DNA of 64,000 bases from Pseudomonadota bacterium (GTDB lineage Bacteria > Desulfobacterota > Binatia > Binatales > Binataceae): NCBI GenBank assembly GCA_021324855.1, contig JAJPIG010000012.1, positions 59,731 through 123,730 on the forward strand, given 5' to 3'. Below, one piece after another: positions 28,874-38,387 of the stretch. Within the stretch, counting starts at the first letter, position 1. Every line of letters starts with the position of its first letter. The position numbers and the translations under genes are program-made. The notes beneath the pieces are model-generated. The model had not been told where the DNA came from. It ran no database searches and saw only the letters and a program-made list of their open reading frames with translations.

Positions 28874-31800
28874 CTATTTTTGCTTCCATGAATAGAAAAG
28901 CTCCCAAAGCGCGGGCACCAGGAACAATGTCATCGCGGTTGAAACCGTGAGCCCCCCGATGACCGAGCGCGCGAGCGGTGCCGATGCCTCGGAACCCGCT
29001 TCGAGCTTCATTGCGACCGGCAATAGTCCGGCGACTGTCGCGAGCGCCGTCATCAAAATGGGCCGCATTCTGATGCGCGCCGCTTCCACCGCCGCCTGGC
29101 GCAGCCCCATCCCCTGATTGCGGCGCGAGTTGGCGAAGTCGATCAGCAGGATCGCATTCGAAATGACGATGCCGATCATGACGATCACGCCCATCAGCGA
29201 CTCGATGTTGATCGTGGAGCCGGTGGCCCACAGGATCCATGCCACACCAATCAGGCCCATCGGAACCGAAAACAGAAAAATGAATGGATCCAGCCATGAG
29301 CGCGCCTGCGCCACCCCCACCAGGTAGACCACGATGATGGCCAGCGCGAAGCCGCTTTTGAAACTGGAAAACGCCTGCTGCATGATATCGACCGAGCCGC
29401 GATAGTAAATTTTGATGTTGGCGGGAGGCTTGAGTGCCGACACCGCCCGCTGAACTGCGTCCAGAGTTCCGCCCAGATCGCTGCTGCGGGGCGATACCAG
29501 AAGGTCGATGACGCGCTGGATGTTGTAATGATCGGCCTCCGCCGGATAAGCGGCGGGCCTGATGTGGGCTACTTCGCGCAATGTTACCGACTGCTCATGG
29601 CCCGCATTCGGGAGGGCAGGTGACGCGCCGAAATTCGTGTAGACGGCGGACGGATCCACTCGGCGCGCGACCGGAATGTCCCGTAGCGCCTCGAGCGATT
29701 CGATCTCCTTGTCGAAGTACTGGACGGTCAGGTAGTAGTCGTCGCCCGACGCCGGATCGATCCAAATCGAGGGTTTGATCATCTGATTGCTGTTGATGGC
29801 AGTGATCAGATTGGTCACCACCTGCCGCTCGGTCACGCCCAGGCGGGCGGCCCGAGCGCGATCGACGTCGACTACCAGCGTGGGATATTCAGCGATCTCT
29901 TTGATCTCGGTCTGGCCGACTTCCGGCAGGCGCTGGATTCGCGTTTGGAGATGGCGCGCAAAGTCGAACATCGTGGAGAACGGCTCGGTCATCGGCGCGC
30001 TCAATTGCACGTCGATCGGCGCGGATGCGCCGAAGTTGAGCATCGCGTCGATAATACTGCCGGAGACAAAGAAGGTTCCAATTTCGGGCATATTTTGCGC
30101 CAGCTTACGGCGCAGGCGTTCCTCGTAATAGAACGTCGAGCGCTTATGACCATCACGCAACGCGACCATAATCTCGCCCGTGTCTTCTCCGGAATTGGTC
30201 GTATAGATCGACGACACGTTGGGTACCACCCCAAGATTCGCCACCACGGTCTTGAGGTCGCTCGGAGGAATGATCTGATGAATAATGTGATCGATCCGGC
30301 GCGCCGCAGCGGCGGTCAATTCCAGACGCGTTCCGGTCGGCGTCCGGATATCGATTTTGAACTTGCCGGCATCGGTGCGCGGGAACAGCCGCTCCCCGAG
30401 CTGCGGAAATATCAGCATTGATCCCGCAAACAATATTGTCACTGCACCGATCAGCGCCAATTTGTGGTCGAGCACGCGATCGAGCAGCACCGCGAAGTGA
30501 TCGGCAAAGCGCTCGTAGCTCCGGTTGAAAGCCGCCAGAGGTCCGCCGCCTTCATGTTCCTCCTTGGCATCCTCCGCCGTCAGGTAGCGCGCACAGTAAA
30601 GCGGAATGATGGACATCGAGACGAGGTACGACGCGAACATCGAGAAGACCACGGCCAGCGCCAGCGCGCTGAACAAATACTTCGACACGCCGAACAGAAA
30701 CAGCACCGGCAAAAACACCACCACCGTGCTGACTGTCGAAGCCAGCACCGCGTAGGTTACTTCCTCGGCGCCCTGACGGGCCGCCACCTCGGGCGGCTCG
30801 CCGGCCGCCAGATGGCGATTGATATTTTCCAGCACCACGGTTGAATCGTCGACCAGGCGTCCGATGGCCAGTGTGAAGCCGCCGAGCGTCATGATGTTGA
30901 TGGTGGCGTTGGAAAAGTACAGGCCGAGGATGCCGGCCAGAATCGAAAGCGGAATCGACAGGAAGATCGCAAAGGTGGATTTGAAGTTGCCCAAAAAGAT
31001 TAGAATCATGAGTGAGGCCAGAATCGCGCCGGAGGCGGCCTCGTGTTCCAGCGCATGCACCGCCTCGAGAATCGTGCTCTCCTGGCTGAAAAGTGAACCG
31101 ACTTTTTCGTCTGGGCGAAGACCGGTCACTTCCGGAATCGATTTTTTCACGCCTTCAATAACCTGAAGAGTATTGGCGCCGGTCTGCTTGAAGATCGGAA
31201 CGTAGACCGCCGGTTTGCCGTTAATCAGCACCAGGTTGTACTGGATTTCCGAGTCTTGTTTGGCGTGTCCTAGCTGGCCGAATGTCAATGGTGCGCGGCC
31301 GGGACCGACCTCCACCGGCACCTCGTCGATTTTTTTTGGAACCGGGACCTCGGAATTGGCGTATATGTAATAGTCCTTGTCGCCGATCTTAGCGTCTCCG
31401 GCAGGCAGAATCTGATTGGTGGCGTTGATAGCCCGCACCACTGACATCGGTGTCAAGCCGGAGACCTGAAGGTTCTGGCCGTGAACGTAAGCCATGATCT
31501 GTCGGATCTTGCCGCCGAACGGATAAGGCACCGACGCGCCCGCGACCGTGGCCATGAAATTACGGACATTGTAACGAGCGTCGTTCTGCAGCGCGGTCTG
31601 ACTGTAAGGTCCTGATACCGTAACCAAAATCACCGGCACCGAAGACGAGGCGTTGTACTTGAGCACCAGCGGAGGCAGCGTTCCGGGTGGCATTAGGCCC
31701 AGGTCGCCCATCGCCAGGGTCGCCAGATTCGCCGCCGCCGCATCCATGTTTACGTTGGACTGGAAATAGACGGTAACCAGGCTTACGCCGGGCAGCGAGC

Positions 31801-32041
31801 GAGACTCGATATGCTCGATGCCGCTGCCCAAAGTGAAGAAGCGTTCATAGCGGCTCGTGATGTCCTGCTCCATCGCAAGCGGCGAAAATCCGGGATAGAA
31901 GGTCGCGACCACGGCAGCTTTAATGTGTAGACGCGGGAATACATCAATCGGCATCCGGAAAAACGCGGTGATTCCAAGCAGCGTTATCAGCAACGCGGCC
32001 ACTATGATCAGGAATGGGTTTCGCAATGAGAAACTTGGCAT
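28874..32041 (-). CDS. RND-family efflux permease (inner-membrane proton antiporter)
   Basis: 1055 residues, the usual length for AcrB/CzcA-type pumps, with two repeats of six membrane helices around large periplasmic loops. The N-terminus LRNPFLIIVAALLITLLGITAFFRMPIDVFP is typical. The proton-relay pair is present in TM4 (GRLVDDSTVVLEN, Asp-Asp). The conserved second-half block VIVMIGIVISNAILLIDFAN has Asn instead of the more common Lys, typical of non-AcrB subgroups. Neither a membrane-fusion protein nor an outer-membrane channel gene is adjacent, so it must borrow partners or work alone. Confidence 0.93.
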   Translation of the reverse strand: MPSFSLRNPFLIIVAALLITLLGITAFFRMPIDVFPRLHIKAAVVATFYPGFSPLAMEQDITSRYERFFTLGSGIEHIESRSLPGVSLVTVYFQSNVNMDAAAANLATLAMGDLGLMPPGTLPPLVLKYNASSSVPVILVTVSGPYSQTALQNDARYNVRNFMATVAGASVPYPFGGKIRQIMAYVHGQNLQVSGLTPMSVVRAINATNQILPAGDAKIGDKDYYIYANSEVPVPKKIDEVPVEVGPGRAPLTFGQLGHAKQDSEIQYNLVLINGKPAVYVPIFKQTGANTLQVIEGVKKSIPEVTGLRPDEKVGSLFSQESTILEAVHALEHEAASGAILASLMILIFLGNFKSTFAIFLSIPLSILAGILGLYFSNATINIMTLGGFTLAIGRLVDDSTVVLENINRHLAAGEPPEVAARQGAEEVTYAVLASTVSTVVVFLPVLFLFGVSKYLFSALALAVVFSMFASYLVSMSIIPLYCARYLTAEDAKEEHEGGGPLAAFNRSYERFADHFAVLLDRVLDHKLALIGAVTILFAGSMLIFPQLGERLFPRTDAGKFKIDIRTPTGTRLELTAAAARRIDHIIHQIIPPSDLKTVVANLGVVPNVSSIYTTNSGEDTGEIMVALRDGHKRSTFYYEERLRRKLAQNMPEIGTFFVSGSIIDAMLNFGASAPIDVQLSAPMTEPFSTMFDFARHLQTRIQRLPEVGQTEIKEIAEYPTLVVDVDRARAARLGVTERQVVTNLITAINSNQMIKPSIWIDPASGDDYYLTVQYFDKEIESLEALRDIPVARRVDPSAVYTNFGASPALPNAGHEQSVTLREVAHIRPAAYPAEADHYNIQRVIDLLVSPRSSDLGGTLDAVQRAVSALKPPANIKIYYRGSVDIMQQAFSSFKSGFALAIIVVYLVGVAQARSWLDPFIFLFSVPMGLIGVAWILWATGSTINIESLMGVIVMIGIVISNAILLIDFANSRRNQGMGLRQAAVEAARIRMRPILMTALATVAGLLPVAMKLEAGSEASAPLARSVIGGLTVSTAMTLFLVPALWELFYSWKQK

Positions 32042-32463
32042 GACGATACTTCAACCTCGTGCGCAGCGGCGGACCTCGCCGTCAGTCGGCAAGCTGACTT
32101 CAGACTAAACTGTTTGAGAATGGACGCCCGGAGGGCGCTTGCAGCTCAGCTTCGGTCCGATTCGCTCGGCGGAGGTCGCCAGAGGTTGGACGGCACTCGT
32201 CTGATGGGCAGATTCGGCAGGGCCGAACGCCTCGACTGTCGACACCGGGAGATCGCAGATTTTGTCTGGATTATCGCGCTGGACCCTTCGATCGGCGCCA
32301 CGCGGGGGACGCCGCGCGCCGTCTTTCGTGCCCGCTTGTCAGTCAGTTGATCGAAGGACACTTCAAGATCCCGCCTGCCGCTGATAGTCAGCGGTCTGCC
32401 CACGCGCTCATGAACAGTTGAAACCGGGCGCAGGTAAACGCGTGGCAGCAGAAGCATCAAGGC

Positions 32464-32515
32464 CAGGCAGACTTGAAACGAAATGTTCCGCGAGCGGCTC
32501 AAAACAAACGCCTCC
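32464..32515. repeat. Repeat R1, left copy
   Basis: Direct repeat of 35171-35222. The first 34 bases are identical and the next 18 have 4 differences. Confidence 0.9.
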
Positions 32516-32614
32516 CCCTTAATGCGCGCCTGAAGATCTCCCCGGGGCGAAAATTCACGCCTCAACCATCCAAAACGCCCCGGCTGATTCGACTACCGTT
32601 GGGTTGTGTCCAAC

Positions 32615-32687
32615 CATAGCTGACAGGCATTTCGTTTCGCGCCACTTCGCCAGATTAAAATCTGAGACGCTTCGCGCGATGACGGCG
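32615..32687. repeat. Repeat R2, left copy: decayed yraN leader and first codons
   Basis: Matches 35264-35335 (same orientation) with about 9 mismatches and one single-base gap. The yraN start ATG of the right copy reads ACG here, so this copy cannot start a yraN gene. Confidence 0.87.
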
Positions 32688-32767
32688 ACATGCAGCACCT
32701 GTCCGCGGTTGATTCGCTGTTGGAACATGGAACTCGAATCTTAACACGCATCCGGCTCGAAGTCAGG
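32684..32767. repeat. Repeat R3, displaced copy: gatC 5' end
   Basis: 84-base ungapped match to 27148-27231. The gatC start codon (on the minus strand, within aacatgg) survives, but the frame is cut after about 15 codons, where it meets R2 at the shared bases cggcg (32683-32687). Confidence 0.88.
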
Positions 32768-32783
32768 GCGACGTCCGGCTTTC

Positions 32784-34187
32784 TTACGAGAGTCGATTGA
32801 TGCCGTCGAAGGCCGCGGTCTTGTAGCATTCCGCGAGCGTCGGATAGTTGAAGACGTTACCGATAAAATAGTCCACGGTGCCTTTGTGTGCGAGCACGGC
32901 CTGGCCGATATGGACCAGCTCGACCGCGCCTTCCCCGATTATGTGCACGCCGAGGAGCTCGCGGTTTTTGCGATGAAAGATCAGTTTCAGCATCCCGCTA
33001 TCATCGCCTGCGATGTATCCGCGGGCGATTTCGCGATAGAGCGCTTTGCCGATTTCGTAAGGCACGCCCTGCTCGGTAAGCTCGCGCTCGGTGCGGCCGA
33101 CAAAAGAGATTTCCGGTATAGTGTAGATTCCGTAAGGGAACAGTTCGGGCTCGTAGATCGCCGGCTGGTCGAACGCATGACATGCAGCGAGCCTTCCCTG
33201 CTCCATCGAGGTCGATGCCAGATTCGGAAAACCGATTACATCGCCGGCTGCGTAGATGTGGCTGACAGCAGTCTGATAAAAGCGGTTGACCGTTAGCTTG
33301 CCTCGTGTCCCGGTGCTTAAACCAACTGCTTCGAGGTTGAGGCGACTGGTTGCGCCGACGCGTCCCGCGCAGCAGAGAACTTTGTCGCTTATCACCTCCT
33401 TGCCGCTGGCCAGCGTGACCCGCACGCGTTTTGTGCCGTTGCCGCCGATGGTCTCGATGCGCTCGACTTTCTCGCCGAGCCGCATCGTTACGCGCTGCTC
33501 ACGCAATCGGTACAAGAGGGCCTCGACGATTTCGTCGTCGACGAAGGGCAGAATTCGGTCGCGCATGTCGATCAGCGTGACGCGTACATCGAGCGCGGCG
33601 AACATGCTCGCATATTCGCAGCCGATGACTCCGCCGCCGATCACGGTCAGCGTCTGAGGCAGCGATCCGATCTGAAGGATGTCGTCACTTGAAAAAATCG
33701 TGTGACCGTCGAGTGGAGTTCCCGCTGGAATCGAAGGTTCGCTTCCGACCGCGATTACAATCCTGGCAGCGCTTACCACCGACTCCCCACGGCCTTCGGT
33801 CGATACCAGCCGGACGTGATGCCGGTCCGCGAATGATGCCTCAGCACTGATCAACTCGACTCCGTTGCGAATCAATTGATGCCGGGCGACATCGATCTCA
33901 TGACGCACGACCGGTTCGACGCGCACCAGCATATCCTGCAAGGTGATTCGCTCCTTGACTTTATACGCCGCGCCGTAGATGGAATGCTCGCGGTAACCCG
34001 AAAGATAAAGTATCGCCTCGCGCAGCGTTTTACTTGGGATGGTCCCGATATTGATGCAAAGCCCGCCCAGGACCGGCCGTCGCTCTGCCAGCAGCACGCG
34101 TTTGTGAAGCTTCGCGCCTTGGATGGCGGCATGATGGCCGGCGGGTCCCGAGCCGATCACCAGCAGGTCATATTCAAAATCAGCCAT
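32784..34187 (-). CDS. sthA: Soluble pyridine nucleotide transhydrogenase
   Basis: FAD-dependent enzyme that balances NADPH and NADH, usually in the direction NADPH to NAD+. 467 residues from ATG 34187, which has GAGGAA at the right distance. FAD motif VIGSGPAGHHAA, NAD motif VIGGGVIGCEYAS and FAD-ribose motif IYAAGDVIG. At the site where lipoamide dehydrogenases have the redox pair CxxxxC, this reads CINIGTIPSKTLREA: the second Cys is Thr, the hallmark of SthA. Same strand as, and downstream of, the PLD-like gene (42-base spacer). Confidence 0.93.
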   Translation of the reverse strand: MADFEYDLLVIGSGPAGHHAAIQGAKLHKRVLLAERRPVLGGLCINIGTIPSKTLREAILYLSGYREHSIYGAAYKVKERITLQDMLVRVEPVVRHEIDVARHQLIRNGVELISAEASFADRHHVRLVSTEGRGESVVSAARIVIAVGSEPSIPAGTPLDGHTIFSSDDILQIGSLPQTLTVIGGGVIGCEYASMFAALDVRVTLIDMRDRILPFVDDEIVEALLYRLREQRVTMRLGEKVERIETIGGNGTKRVRVTLASGKEVISDKVLCCAGRVGATSRLNLEAVGLSTGTRGKLTVNRFYQTAVSHIYAAGDVIGFPNLASTSMEQGRLAACHAFDQPAIYEPELFPYGIYTIPEISFVGRTERELTEQGVPYEIGKALYREIARGYIAGDDSGMLKLIFHRKNRELLGVHIIGEGAVELVHIGQAVLAHKGTVDYFIGNVFNYPTLAECYKTAAFDGINRLS

Positions 34188-34229
34188 CGATTTCCTCAAC
34201 TGCTTCCGACGAATGCAATCTTCGATTAC

Positions 34230-34841
34230 TCAGTTGCTTGATTCCGGCCCGGCCGTAGCGGGTTCCGTGCGGTCACAGATCTCGGGTTGCAGAGGGCGTC
34301 GCCGGCGCTCCCACGAGTCGGTATACGCTAGGGCTGAGACCCGGCTCCTAATCAGCAACAGATGGTTAATCGGGTATTGCACGCCCGCGCTCGCGGTTGA
34401 CGCGAAAAACGACGTGATGACAACTTTCCCGTCGATCACCATGGTCTGCGGGGAATCAACCTTAAAGTTAGGGTCGCACACCGCGACGCGGCTTTTTCCA
34501 CCGGTGGCAGTCCCCGGCGGCAGGCACACAGGCTGCCGGGCAGCCTCAACGTCAACCCTGACGCCGCGCCGCGCGGCCGAGCAGAGTGCATGTAGAACAG
34601 GAGGCGGCCCCAATGCGGAGCTGTCGATCAGGATCGTGCGATTAGCCATGCGAATCGCCCTGGTTACCACGTGGGAGCAATCGCCGTCCGATGAGGAACA
34701 CGAAAACCACAAACTCTTGTCAACCTCGGAATGCCGAAGCGGCACTGCGTGAACGATCGTCGCGGTTCCGGATAACATCATGAAGGCTGCGAACGGCGCG
34801 GCCATCCAAGCTACGCCAATTCGACCGCAAGGCTCATCCAT
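34230..34841 (-). CDS. Secreted PLD-like protein with degenerate active site
   Basis: 203 residues. An excellent AAGGAGG precedes ATG 34841. The N-terminus has a signal-peptide-like hydrophobic segment (about 12-32, ending VHA). The body fits one phospholipase D repeat: helix LHALCSAARRGVRVDVEA, then SPQTMVIDGKVVITSFFASTASAGVQYPINHLLLI, the usual context of HxK-x4-D-x6-GSxN. Here the His is Gln, the Lys is Val and GSxN is altered, so catalysis is doubtful. Similar exported one-repeat PLD proteins occur as endonuclease-like Nuc relatives. Function unknown. Confidence 0.6.
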   Translation of the reverse strand: MDEPCGRIGVAWMAAPFAAFMMLSGTATIVHAVPLRHSEVDKSLWFSCSSSDGDCSHVVTRAIRMANRTILIDSSALGPPPVLHALCSAARRGVRVDVEAARQPVCLPPGTATGGKSRVAVCDPNFKVDSPQTMVIDGKVVITSFFASTASAGVQYPINHLLLIRSRVSALAYTDSWERRRRPLQPEICDRTEPATAGPESSN

Positions 34842-35314
34842 GACCGTCGCCTCCTTTTTCCTTTGGATGCGCAAGAGCTTGGTGCACTACACGCCGCGCA
34901 TCGCCGAAATCACTCCATTCCAGCCGAGGTCATGAATGCACGTCAGCGCCGTAAGTACATGGTCCGCCTCGGGATGAATCACTTTGCTCGGTGTTGCAGC
35001 AACCACTACCTTACTCGTTCGCGATTGGACCTTCCTAGTTGCAACTCGCGCAAAGATGGCAAGCACGGCAGCAGACGGCTTGCTGAACCCTGGGACTCCT
35101 TGGAACCGCAGTCAATTCTGGATTATTGTTTAACAACTGAACCTGCTCGTGTATCAGTGGTTTTTTCTTTCAGGCAGACTTGAAACGAAATGTTCCGCGA
35201 GCGGGCCAAAACCAATGCCTCCGGTAATTCGCAGGTTTTGACGATTTGCTCGAAGCAAGAATTCATGGCTGACGGGCATTTAGTTTCGCGCCGCTTCGGC
35301 ATATTAAATCCGAG
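34842..35314. other. Intergenic region between PLD-like gene and yraN, with repeats R1 and R2
   Basis: 473 bases without a credible gene. The right part carries the second copies of R1 and R2. The bases just before R1 (about 35120-35170) are AT-rich with a T-run and may hold a promoter or terminator, but no clear consensus pair was found. Confidence 0.5.
35171..35222. repeat. Repeat R1, right copy
   Basis: Direct repeat of 32464-32515; see that entry. It lies about 93 bases before yraN. Confidence 0.9.
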
Positions 35315-35335
35315 ATGCTTCGCGCGATAACGGCG
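35264..35335. repeat. Repeat R2, right copy: yraN leader and first codons
   Basis: Covers 51 bases of leader and the first seven codons of yraN. Homologous to 32615-32687. It ends in cggcg, the five bases shared with gatC position 27147-27151. Confidence 0.87.
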
Positions 35336-35737
35336 CGGATCGTGGCCGATCTCCGGCGCATTGCGGGTGTCGGCGGCGGAGCCGGAGGAGATCGGAAGGA
35401 GTTCGGCCGCCGAGGCGAGCGTGACGCAGAGCGCTATCTTAAACGGCGCGGCTACCGGATACTTGATCGCAATTTCCGCGCGGCGGGCGCCGAAATCGAT
35501 CTGATCGCGACCGAGGGCGGGAGCCTGGTGTTCATCGAGGTGAAGGCGCGCCGCAGCGTCGCGAGCGGGACGCCGCAGGAGGCGGTCGACGAACGCAAGC
35601 AGCGCCGCATCCGCCGCGCCGCTGAAATCTACGTCGCGCGCGAGCGCGCCCGCGATCTGCCGATTCGCTTCGACGTGGTAGCGATTCTCATGAACGAGGG
35701 CGCAGCGCAAATCGAACTGGTGAAGGACGCTTTCTGA
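35315..35737 (+). CDS. yraN: UPF0102/YraN-family endonuclease-like protein
   Basis: 140 residues. The restriction-endonuclease-like fold of this family is visible: [35 protein letters not shown], then FIEVKARR, giving the catalytic-type D..ExK set, and [13 protein letters not shown] 20-residue N-terminal extension precedes the domain. Role in the cell is unproven; genome maintenance or natural transformation have been proposed for relatives. The TGA overlaps the serS ATG by one base. Confidence 0.9.
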   Translation: MLRAITARIVADLRRIAGVGGGAGGDRKEFGRRGERDAERYLKRRGYRILDRNFRAAGAEIDLIATEGGSLVFIEVKARRSVASGTPQEAVDERKQRRIRRAAEIYVARERARDLPIRFDVVAILMNEGAAQIELVKDAF

Positions 35738-37014
35738 TGCTCGATATCAGGCTGATTCGCGAACAACCCGGCTTCGTCAAGGCCGAGCTCGGCAAATGCG
35801 GCGTCGAGCCCGCGGAGCTCGATCGCGTGATCGAGGCGGACGCCGAGCGGCGCCGCCTGCAGCATGAGCTCGACGAGATGCGCGCCGAACGGACGCGTGT
35901 CTCGAAGGAACTCGGGCGCGCGAGCGCAGAAGAGCGTGAGGCGAAGCGCGCCGGGATGCGTGCGCTCGGCGATCGCATCGCCGCCGGCGAACAGCATCTG
36001 AGTAAAGTCGAGAAGCGTTGCGAAGACTTGATGCTCAACCTGCGCAACCTGCCGCGCCCATATGTGCCCGTCGGCAAAAGCGAAGCCGACAACAAAATCA
36101 TAAGCAGCGAAGGCAAAGTCCGCGAGCTGCCGTTCAAAGCATTGCCACACTGGGAAATCGGCGAGCGGCTCGGGATCATCGACTTCGATCGCGGCGTAAA
36201 GCTCGCCGGCACGCGTTTCTACGTGCTGATGGGCGTGGGGGCGCGCCTCGAACGGGCGCTGATCGCGTGGATGCTCGACGTAAAGACGAGTGGGCAGGGC
36301 TACCTCGAAGTCTATCCGCCGTTGATGGTCAACACGCCCAGCGTCATCGGCACCGGTCATCTGCCGAAGTTCGGCGACACGATGTATCGCGATATCGAGG
36401 AGGATTACTGGTTCGTTCCGACCGCCGAAGTGCCGCTGACCAATCTCTATCGCAACGAAATTCTCGAGGCCGAGCGGTTGCCGATCTATTTGACCGCCTA
36501 TACGCCCTGTTTCCGGCGCGAGAAGATGTCGGCCGGGCGCGACGTCCGCGGGATCAAGCGCGGCCATCAGTTCGACAAGGTCGAGATGGTCAAGCTGGTG
36601 AAGCCTGAAACCTCCGATGAGGAACTCAACAAGCTGGTCGATGACGCGTGCGAGATCTGTCGCGCGCTCGAGATTCCATTTCGCGTCGTGCAGCTTTGCA
36701 CCGGCGATCTCGGGTTCGCGAGCGCCGCGACTTACGACATCGAGATGTGGGCGCCGGGCATCGGCGAGTGGCTCGAAGTCAGCTCATGCTCGAACTGCAC
36801 CGATTTTCAGACCCGGCGCGCGCAGGTGCGATTTCGTCCGGCGAAAGGGGCGAAGCCGGAGCTGGTCCATTCGCTCAACGGCTCGGGCCTCGGTCTGCCG
36901 CGCACGCTGATCGCGGTGCTCGAAAATTATCAGCAGGCCGATGGCAGCGTTGTGATTCCGAAGGTGCTGCGCCCGTATATGGGCGGTGTCGAGGTGATCG
37001 AGCCTCGCGGATAA
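35737..37014 (+). CDS. serS: Serine--tRNA ligase
   Basis: Class II aminoacyl-tRNA synthetase of 425 residues that charges tRNA(Ser) and tRNA(Sec). An N-terminal antiparallel coiled coil that grips the tRNA long arm (about 27-100) is followed by the catalytic core: motif 2 region [29 protein letters not shown], and motif 3 [19 protein letters not shown]. Translationally coupled to yraN. Confidence 0.97.
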   Translation: MLDIRLIREQPGFVKAELGKCGVEPAELDRVIEADAERRRLQHELDEMRAERTRVSKELGRASAEEREAKRAGMRALGDRIAAGEQHLSKVEKRCEDLMLNLRNLPRPYVPVGKSEADNKIISSEGKVRELPFKALPHWEIGERLGIIDFDRGVKLAGTRFYVLMGVGARLERALIAWMLDVKTSGQGYLEVYPPLMVNTPSVIGTGHLPKFGDTMYRDIEEDYWFVPTAEVPLTNLYRNEILEAERLPIYLTAYTPCFRREKMSAGRDVRGIKRGHQFDKVEMVKLVKPETSDEELNKLVDDACEICRALEIPFRVVQLCTGDLGFASAATYDIEMWAPGIGEWLEVSSCSNCTDFQTRRAQVRFRPAKGAKPELVHSLNGSGLGLPRTLIAVLENYQQADGSVVIPKVLRPYMGGVEVIEPRG

Positions 37015-37033
37015 GACCAACGATACGCGCGCT

Positions 37034-37816
37034 CTAGTGCAGCTTGAAGCGCTCGCCGAGGAAGACCTCGCGCACCTGCTCGCTCTCGACGATCTCGCGC
37101 GGTCCGCCCTCGAACAGGATCTTGCCGGCGTGGATCACATAAGCGCGATCGATGATCGACAGCGTCTCGTGAACGTTATGATCCGACATCAGCACGCCGA
37201 TGCCGCGTTCCTTCAGGTAGGTGATGATCCGCTGAATCTCGACGACCGTGATCGGATCGATTCCGGCGAACGGCTCGTCGAGACACAGGAAGCGTGGTTC
37301 GAGCACCAACGCCCGCGTGATCTCGACCCGGCGCCGCTCGCCGCCCGACAAGACCCCGGCGCGCGATCGCGCGATCCGCGCGATGTCGAGTTCGTCGAGC
37401 AGCGTCTGGAGCCGCGCCTGTCGTTCCTCGGCCGTCAACGGCAGGGTCTCAAGCACGGCGAGCAGGTTCTGTTCGACAGTGAGCTTGCGAAAGACCGACG
37501 GCTCCTGCGGCAGGTAGCTGATTCCGCGTCGCGCCCGTTGATAAAGCGGTAGCGTCGTGATGTCGTCGTCGCCCAGCATCACGCTGCCCTTGTCCGGCTT
37601 CACCAGGCCCACCAGCATGTAAAACGTCGTGGTCTTGCCGGCTCCGTTCGGTCCGAGAAAGCCGACCACCTCGCCGCGATTCACGCGCACCGCCACGTCG
37701 TCGACCACCGAGCGTCCACCGTAGACCTTGGTCAGCGCGACGCCCTGCAGCGCCTCGCGCTCGGCGGGGACCTGCTCGACGCTGGATTCGCGGTTTATCG
37801 ATGCTACCTTTGCCAT
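37034..37816 (-). CDS. lptB: LPS export ABC transporter ATP-binding protein
   Basis: Cytoplasmic ATPase of the LptB2FGC complex that pulls lipopolysaccharide from the inner membrane. 260 residues: Walker [12 protein letters not shown]-loop PQEPSVF, signature [10 protein letters not shown], Walker [14 protein letters not shown] and switch His in SDHNVHET. An extra N-terminal tail of about 22 residues precedes the ABC domain. lptA/lptC and rpoN, its common neighbours, are not adjacent here. Convergent with serS. Confidence 0.93.
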   Translation of the reverse strand: MAKVASINRESSVEQVPAEREALQGVALTKVYGGRSVVDDVAVRVNRGEVVGFLGPNGAGKTTTFYMLVGLVKPDKGSVMLGDDDITTLPLYQRARRGISYLPQEPSVFRKLTVEQNLLAVLETLPLTAEERQARLQTLLDELDIARIARSRAGVLSGGERRRVEITRALVLEPRFLCLDEPFAGIDPITVVEIQRIITYLKERGIGVLMSDHNVHETLSIIDRAYVIHAGKILFEGGPREIVESEQVREVFLGERFKLH

Positions 37817-37961
37817 CCCCGGAAACTGGTTAGTGCGGGTTTTATCCAGATTAGCGCGCCGGCCCCGGAAATCGAACAGCCTTCGCGCCCCTCTTCAGCT
37901 TGCCGATTCTTCGCGCCGGATGGAACATTCCCGGCGCAGATCGTATAGAATCGATCATGTT

Positions 37962-38372
37962 TTGGCGGGGTCGATAAGAAAAATCTATCTCTGCGGTCCG
38001 ATCATGGACGCGGATACGGCTGCCGCAAAGGACTGGCGCACGCGCGCCAAGGAGCGCCTGGCCGGACGTTTCATCCTGCTCGATCCATTGCGGCGTAATT
38101 TCCGCGACAAGGAGATCGACTCCGCCAACGAAATCGTCGAGTTCGATCTCCAGGACGTGCGCGAAGCCGATTTGCTGCTGGTCAACTATTGCAAGCCTTC
38201 GCTTGGCACCGCGATGGAAGTGTTCTACGCGAGCCACGACCTGGGCAAATTCGTCATCGCTTTCAGCCCGCTGAGCTTCAAGGACTGCTCGCCCTGGATG
38301 GTGCGCTTCTGTACGAAAATCCTGCCCGATCTCGACGGCGCGCTCGGCTATATCGAGCGCCACTTTACCTGA
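37962..38372 (+). CDS. Nucleoside 2-deoxyribosyltransferase-like protein
   Basis: About 136 residues from a TTG at 37962 (a frame open to 37728 overlaps the lptB start region; ATG 37920 is the next choice). KIYLCGPIMDADTAAAKDWRTRAKERL, EFDLQDVREADLLLVNY and GTAMEVFYASHDLGKFVIAF match the deoxyribosyltransferase / DUF4406-like fold, with the catalytic Glu in TAMEV. Such enzymes swap bases on deoxynucleosides or hydrolyse nucleotides. The start is uncertain, the domain less so. Confidence 0.72.
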   Translation: MAGSIRKIYLCGPIMDADTAAAKDWRTRAKERLAGRFILLDPLRRNFRDKEIDSANEIVEFDLQDVREADLLLVNYCKPSLGTAMEVFYASHDLGKFVIAFSPLSFKDCSPWMVRFCTKILPDLDGALGYIERHFT

Positions 38373-38387
38373 GCGCGGGAGGCGCCG

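Larger units (their letters stand above)
32042..32783. other. Non-coding stretch with decayed gene pieces
   Basis: No gene is convincing here. A minus-strand frame of 139 codons at 32146-32565 is Arg/Ser-rich and has no recognisable domain. The right half (32464-32767) is the mosaic R1-R2-R3: it resembles the region before yraN, then the first codons of yraN, then the first codons and leader of gatC read on the other strand. It looks like a fossil junction rather than a working gene. Confidence 0.6.

Noticed and set aside
32146..32565. 139-codon minus-strand frame as a membrane-fusion partner of the RND pump
   Set aside because: No MFP motifs or signal peptide; its N-terminal part lies over repeat R1, so it is more likely non-coding debris.
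32784..34187. Lipoamide dehydrogenase
   Set aside because: The second redox Cys is Thr (GTIPSKTLREA) and no 2-oxoacid dehydrogenase genes are near; SthA fits better.
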